Below are positions 6,538-9,266 of a stretch of DNA of 9,266 nt, piece after piece. Within the stretch, counting starts at the first letter, position 1. Every line of letters starts with the position of its first letter. The stretch spans positions 1 through 9,266 of the forward strand of contig CALHID010000212.1 of assembly GCA_938030835.1 (NCBI GenBank), written 5' to 3'. The notes beneath the pieces were generated by a model. That model saw only the letters and a program-made list of their open reading frames with translations, ran no database searches and was not told the origin of the DNA. Both the position numbers and the translations under genes were made by a program. The stretch is from an uncultured Actinomyces sp. GTDB taxonomy: Bacteria; Actinomycetota; Actinomycetes; Actinomycetales; Actinomycetaceae.

Positions 6538-6565
6538 TGTCCATGACCAATTCGAGGAGATATCA

Positions 6566-6706
6566 GTGACCACCAAGCGGACTTATCAGCCGAACAACCG
6601 TCGTCGTTCGAAGACGCACGGCTTCCGCCTGCGTATGAGCACCCGCGCTGGCCGCGCAATCCTGGCTGCACGCCGTCGCAAGGGCCGCGCCCGCCTCTCC
6701 GCCTGA
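6566..6706 (+). CDS. rpmH: 50S ribosomal protein L34
   Basis: A small, highly basic protein of 46 residues in the large ribosomal subunit. It reads VTTKRTYQPNNRRRSKTHGF, then RLRMSTRAGRAILAARRRKG, then RARLSA, and matches the L34 pattern (KRTxQPNxRRRxKxHGFRxRMxTxxGRxxLxxRRxKGRxxLxA) over its whole length. The start is GTG 6566 with GAGGAGA 5 nt upstream. An in-frame GTG at 6515 would add 17 residues not found in L34 and lacks a ribosome site, so it is rejected. rpmH is the first gene of the plus-strand operon and diverges from dnaA across the DnaA-box cluster. rnpA follows after 11 bp, the near-universal rpmH-rnpA pairing. Confidence 0.98.
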   Translation: MTTKRTYQPNNRRRSKTHGFRLRMSTRAGRAILAARRRKGRARLSA

Positions 6707-6717
6707 GCTTTCGCGAG

Positions 6718-7086
6718 GTGTTGCCCCGCTCGAACCGCATGGTGAATCCAGCGGACTTCCGCCTCGCAATCCGAAGCGGATCGCGCGCGGGTCAGCAAAG
6801 GCTCATTGTGCATTGTCGAACCGACGAGGATAGTGATTCACGCCTCGTCGGTTTCGTCGTACCTAAAAGCCAAATTAAACGAGCGGTTGGACGTAACCGA
6901 GTTAAGCGGCAATTGCGTCACCTCATGAAAGAACGCTTGGGCGCACTTCCTCAGGGTGCACGCGTTGTTGTTCGCGTTAAGCATGACGCCCTGGGTGCAA
7001 GCTCGTGCGAACTTGGGGAAGAATTAGACCAAGTTCTTCGCCGTGCATGGAAGAAATGGGATCATCGGGAGGGAGGTCGCCTATGA
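6718..7086 (+). CDS. rnpA: Ribonuclease P protein component
   Basis: The protein subunit of RNase P assists the catalytic RNA in removing 5' leaders from pre-tRNAs. The 122 residues are a usual length. LPRSNRM (2-8) and the following ADFRLAIRSG open the fold. GFVVPKSQIKRAVGRNRVKR (45-64) includes the RNxxKR RNA-contact motif, with R67 following. The start is uncertain: GTG 6718 gives MLPRSNRM, matching actinobacterial homologues, but TTG 6721 is also possible; the only ribosome-site-like bases (GCGAGG) are close to both. ATG 6739 would cut off the conserved N-terminal residues and is less likely. The stop codon overlaps the yidD start by 4 bp (ATGA), indicating coupling. The RNA subunit gene rnpB is not in the window. 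Confidence 0.95.
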   Translation: MLPRSNRMVNPADFRLAIRSGSRAGQQRLIVHCRTDEDSDSRLVGFVVPKSQIKRAVGRNRVKRQLRHLMKERLGALPQGARVVVRVKHDALGASSCELGEELDQVLRRAWKKWDHREGGRL

Positions 7087-7490
7087 GGTCTCCTTTTGCT
7101 TATATTGCCATTCTCCCCGTGCGCTTCTACCAGCGTTTTATCTCTCCGATGTTTGCCCCGCGTTGTCGCTACTACCCCACCTGCTCAAGCTATGCCTTGG
7201 GCGCATTGCACACCCACGGCCTCGTCAAAGGGACAATCCTGGCCGTGTGGCGCATCCTTCGTTGTAATCCGTGGAGCCTGGGCGGGGTCGATGAAGTTCC
7301 CGCACGCGGCACGTGGACCAGCGAAGCCTGGACGCCACCCCAAGACTGGGCCGGCTACGACGATCCATGGGCACAAACCCCCATGGGCATGGATCGCACC
7401 GATGACGAAACATCGGTCGACACTCTCGAAGACTTCTCGGCGAAGACCGAGCATCACACGGACGCAGTGAGCGTCCCCCGCGCATCATAA
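7083..7490 (+). CDS. yidD: Membrane protein insertion efficiency factor YidD
   Basis: YidD is a small membrane-associated protein that helps YidC-dependent insertion of inner-membrane proteins; its exact mechanism is unsettled. The 135-residue product has an N-terminal amphipathic segment (LPVRFYQRFISPMFAPRC, 11-28). The family core follows: CRYYPTCSSYALGAL (28-42), HGLVKGTILAVWRILRCNPW (45-64), then GGVDEVP (67-73). The conserved cysteines C28, C34 and C61 are all present. Residues after about 75 form an acidic tail rich in Trp, Asp and Thr that is not part of the core domain and is probably disordered. The start ATG 7083 overlaps the rnpA stop; GGGAGGGAGG lies upstream. yidC follows 11 bp later, in keeping with a joint role. 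Confidence 0.95.
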   Translation: MRSPFAYIAILPVRFYQRFISPMFAPRCRYYPTCSSYALGALHTHGLVKGTILAVWRILRCNPWSLGGVDEVPARGTWTSEAWTPPQDWAGYDDPWAQTPMGMDRTDDETSVDTLEDFSAKTEHHTDAVSVPRAS

Positions 7491-7501
7491 GGAGATCTCC
7501 T

Positions 7502-8803
7502 GTGGATTCCATTCTCTATCCCTTCGTTGTCGCAGTCGCATGGCTGTGGATTCGAATTCACGACTTGCTTCTGCTTGTTGGAATGAGTTCAGGTGCAGGA
7601 CTTGCATGGATTATCTCCATCATCCTGCTGACCGTCCTTGTGCGCGTGCTCATCATTCCGCTGTACCTCAAGCAGCTGAAGAGTATGAGGGGCACCTCCA
7701 TTGTTCAGCCCCAAATGCAGAAGATTCAGGCGAAGTACAAGGGAAAGACCGACGTCGCCTCGCGCCAACGGATGCAGCAGGAAATCTCTGAACTTAATAA
7801 GAAGTACGGAGTCAACCCCTTTGCGTCCTGCCTGCCGATGCTGGTTCAGCTGCCGGTTCTTTTCGCAATGTACCGCGCGATCTACGCGATCCACGCTCTT
7901 GCTGAAAACACCTACTCGGTCGGTTCGCGCCACATCGATTCGCTGGGTCCGATCACCCAGTCGGTCGCAAGCGAGATCGATGCATCCCAGGTCTTTGGCG
8001 TCCCGTTGTCACACACCATTCGCGACTCGCAGCTTATGTCGCTGCCGACCCTGGTCTTCGTCATTTTCATCATCGTTATGGTCGTCAGCCAGTTCCTGAC
8101 CATCCGCCTGACGATGTCGAAGAACATGCCGCTGAACCAGGATCCGAGCAACCCGATGGTCCGTTCGCAGCGCATGATGATGTACTTCATGCCCTTCATG
8201 TTCATCTTCTCGGGCTTGTTCTTCCAGATGGGTGTTGTTATCTACACGACCACCGCTGGTATCTGGGCCTACCTGCAGATGCTGTGGGTCATTCGCAATA
8301 TGCCGAACCCCAACTCTGCTGCCTACAACGAACTCCTGGCCAAGCGTCAGGATGCCTACCAGTCGTGGGCACGTCCCTTCTTCGCGGAATACGACGAGAA
8401 GCGTCGCGAACTGGCCGATGGTTCCGATGAACTTAAGGCGCTTAACGAGACCACGCTGACCGAGGTTCGTAGCCGCGCCAAGCGTCAGAAGATCGCCTCT
8501 GATTTTCCGGAGGCCATGAGTGCCGGAGAGATCGTTTCTGTTTACCGCAACCTGTCCATGCAAGAGTGGACGACCCTTCCTGATGAGGTCTGGATGAAGG
8601 GTGTCAAGGTTGCAACTGAGCGCGCAGCAGAACGTCGTGAGGCTGCTGCTAAGCGTGAAGAGGCCCAGCGTCAGGTTCGCGCTCGTGGCGGACAGACTGC
8701 CTCTTCTGAGGCCTCGTCAGATGCTGAAGCCGCAGAGCTCGAGCGCAAGCGCCAGGAACGCCGCAAGGCTCGCCGCGCCGCTGCAAAGAAGAAGAAGCGC
8801 TGA
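7502..8803 (+). CDS. yidC: Membrane protein insertase YidC/Oxa1 family
   Basis: Inserts and folds membrane proteins, alone or with SecYEG. The 433-residue protein has five predicted hydrophobic segments at about 4-26, 33-55, 108-131, 180-201 and 228-250, the five-helix core. R48 in VLVRVLIIPLYLKQLKSM corresponds to the groove arginine that contacts substrates. FASCLPMLVQLPVLFAMYRA (107-126) and MMYFMPFMFIFSGLFFQMGV (226-245) are typical core helices. It lacks the large periplasmic domain of Gram-negative YidC. The C-terminal 160 residues form a long, charged tail, ending in Arg/Ala/Lys-rich sequence and AAAKKKKR, which may act on ribosomes. The start is GTG 7502, with AAGGAG overlapping the yidD stop 7 nt upstream. 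A 54-bp gap leads to khpB. Confidence 0.97.
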   Translation: MDSILYPFVVAVAWLWIRIHDLLLLVGMSSGAGLAWIISIILLTVLVRVLIIPLYLKQLKSMRGTSIVQPQMQKIQAKYKGKTDVASRQRMQQEISELNKKYGVNPFASCLPMLVQLPVLFAMYRAIYAIHALAENTYSVGSRHIDSLGPITQSVASEIDASQVFGVPLSHTIRDSQLMSLPTLVFVIFIIVMVVSQFLTIRLTMSKNMPLNQDPSNPMVRSQRMMMYFMPFMFIFSGLFFQMGVVIYTTTAGIWAYLQMLWVIRNMPNPNSAAYNELLAKRQDAYQSWARPFFAEYDEKRRELADGSDELKALNETTLTEVRSRAKRQKIASDFPEAMSAGEIVSVYRNLSMQEWTTLPDEVWMKGVKVATERAAERREAAAKREEAQRQVRARGGQTASSEASSDAEAAELERKRQERRKARRAAAKKKKR

Positions 8804-8821
8804 GGCGCCCATAGACCATTC

Positions 8822-8836
8822 GATGCCCAAGGCATC
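8822..8836 (+). repeat. Small hairpin between yidC and khpB
   Basis: GATGCC-CAA-GGCATC is a perfect 6-bp inverted repeat with a 3-nt loop, in the 54-bp gap and 10 nt before the khpB ribosome site GGAGG (8847-8851). No T-run follows, so it should not terminate transcription. It may simply mark a processing or spacing element. Confidence 0.4.
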
Positions 8837-8857
8837 AAACCCCTACGGAGGATAAAC

Positions 8858-9266
8858 ATGAGCGAAGAAACGACAAACGAGCTCTCGCGTCTTGAGGAAG
8901 AAGGCGAGCTCGCTGCCGATTACTTGGAAGAACTGCTGGATATTGCCGACCTCGACGGCGACATTGAAATTGATGTCGAGAATGGCCGCGCATCAGTAGA
9001 AATCATTTCGGAAGATCCCTCTGCTCTGGATCACCTTGTTGGCGAAGATGGCGAAGTTGTCGACGCCCTTCAGGAACTCACGCGCCTTGCTGTTCAGACC
9101 GAAACTGGTGAGCGTTCGCGCCTGATGCTCGATATTGCGGGCTTCCGCGCTGATCGTAAGGCTGATCTTCAGGACCTCACCCACGAGGCAATCGCCCGCC
9201 TTCGCGCGACCGGTGAGCCCCAGAAGCTTGAGCCCATGAACCCCTTCGAGCGCAAGGTCTGCCACG
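8858..9266 (+). CDS. khpB: KH-R3H RNA-binding protein KhpB/Jag (3' end outside window)
   Basis: A cytoplasmic RNA-binding protein. In Gram-positives KhpB (Jag/EloR) pairs with KhpA and influences cell elongation and division; the actinobacterial role is inferred. The 136 codons seen begin with an acidic helix (about 8-28), then a KH-type domain with GEDG as the GxxG loop (62-65) in LVGEDGEVVDALQELTRLAV. LDIAGFRADRKADLQDL leads to the start of R3H: MNPFERKVCH, whose R132 and H136 have the RxxxH spacing that names the domain. The remainder of R3H lies beyond the window. There is no Jag_N domain, as is usual in actinobacteria. The start is ATG 8858 with GGAGG 6 nt upstream. It follows yidC, its normal neighbour; rsmG and parAB are often next. 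Confidence 0.95.
   Translation, partial: MSEETTNELSRLEEEGELAADYLEELLDIADLDGDIEIDVENGRASVEIISEDPSALDHLVGEDGEVVDALQELTRLAVQTETGERSRLMLDIAGFRADRKADLQDLTHEAIARLRATGEPQKLEPMNPFERKVCH

Larger units (their letters stand above)
6183..6565. other. dnaA-rpmH divergent spacer; main origin candidate with DnaA-box cluster
   Basis: 383 bp without a gene, holding eight DnaA-box-like 9-mers. Three are perfect: TGTGGATAA at 6383-6391 and 6399-6407, and TTATCCACA at 6420-6428. TTGTCCACA at 6370-6378 is the actinobacterial variant. TTATCCACC (6242-6250), TTTTCCACA (6274-6282) and TGTGGATAT (6297-6305) have one mismatch each, and TGTGGATTT (6443-6451) has two. A box-free, AT-richer stretch at about 6303-6335 separates the two sub-clusters and is a possible unwinding site. 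The cluster sits at the point where gene direction switches. It probably serves origin binding, dnaA autoregulation, or both. No convincing dnaA promoter is visible; the best halves on the minus strand are TTGGCA (6356-6351) and TAACTA (6334-6329), 16 bp apart. The rpmH promoter and leader fill the right end. Confidence 0.8.

Noticed and set aside
8009..8563. 184-codon minus-strand open frame antisense to yidC
   Set aside because: It is a shadow of yidC, His/Asp-rich because it complements YidC codons, with no promoter or ribosome site.

Overview
The window is the replication-origin neighbourhood of an actinobacterial chromosome. The gene order gyrB-dciA-recF-dnaN-dnaA, all on the minus strand, faces away from rpmH-rnpA-yidD-yidC-khpB on the plus strand. 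This is the classic actinobacterial dnaA locus. DciA (DUF721) between recF and gyrB, GTG starts on gyrB, recF, dnaA, rpmH, rnpA and yidC, and a KhpB without a Jag_N domain all fit Actinomycetota. Spot counts give G+C in the mid-50s percent, low for the phylum. That would suit Actinomycetaceae-like or bifidobacterium-like lineages, but the sequence does not settle the genus.

Left arm, minus strand, read right to left. dnaA (4704-6182) is the initiator. A 394-bp non-coding spacer (4310-4703) holds degenerate DnaA boxes and two strong inverted repeats. dnaN (3176-4309), recF (2003-3163) and dciA (1360-2010) follow almost without gaps: 12 bp between dnaN and recF, and an 8-bp overlap between recF and dciA, so they look like one translationally coupled unit. 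A 201-bp spacer with two TGTGA...TCACA dyads precedes gyrB, whose first 386 codons lie inside the window.

Centre. The 383-bp dnaA-rpmH spacer (6183-6565) carries eight DnaA-box-like 9-mers. Three match TTATCCACA perfectly and one is the actinobacterial variant TTGTCCACA. This is the best candidate for origin and dnaA-autoregulation DNA. The weaker boxes on the other side of dnaA make a two-part origin plausible.

Right arm, plus strand. A well-formed promoter (TTGACG-17-TAGGCT) drives rpmH (L34), rnpA (RNase P protein), yidD, yidC and khpB, packed 11-54 bp apart or overlapping. This joins ribosome and tRNA-processing genes to the membrane-protein insertion machinery and an RNA-binding regulator. 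khpB is cut by the window end.

No mobile element, CRISPR array, tRNA or rRNA was seen, and all genes are intact apart from the two at the edges. I did not find an undescribed biological system. What deserves a second look is in the non-coding DNA: the arrangement of DnaA boxes, the palindromes between dnaA and dnaN, and the dyad pair upstream of gyrB.
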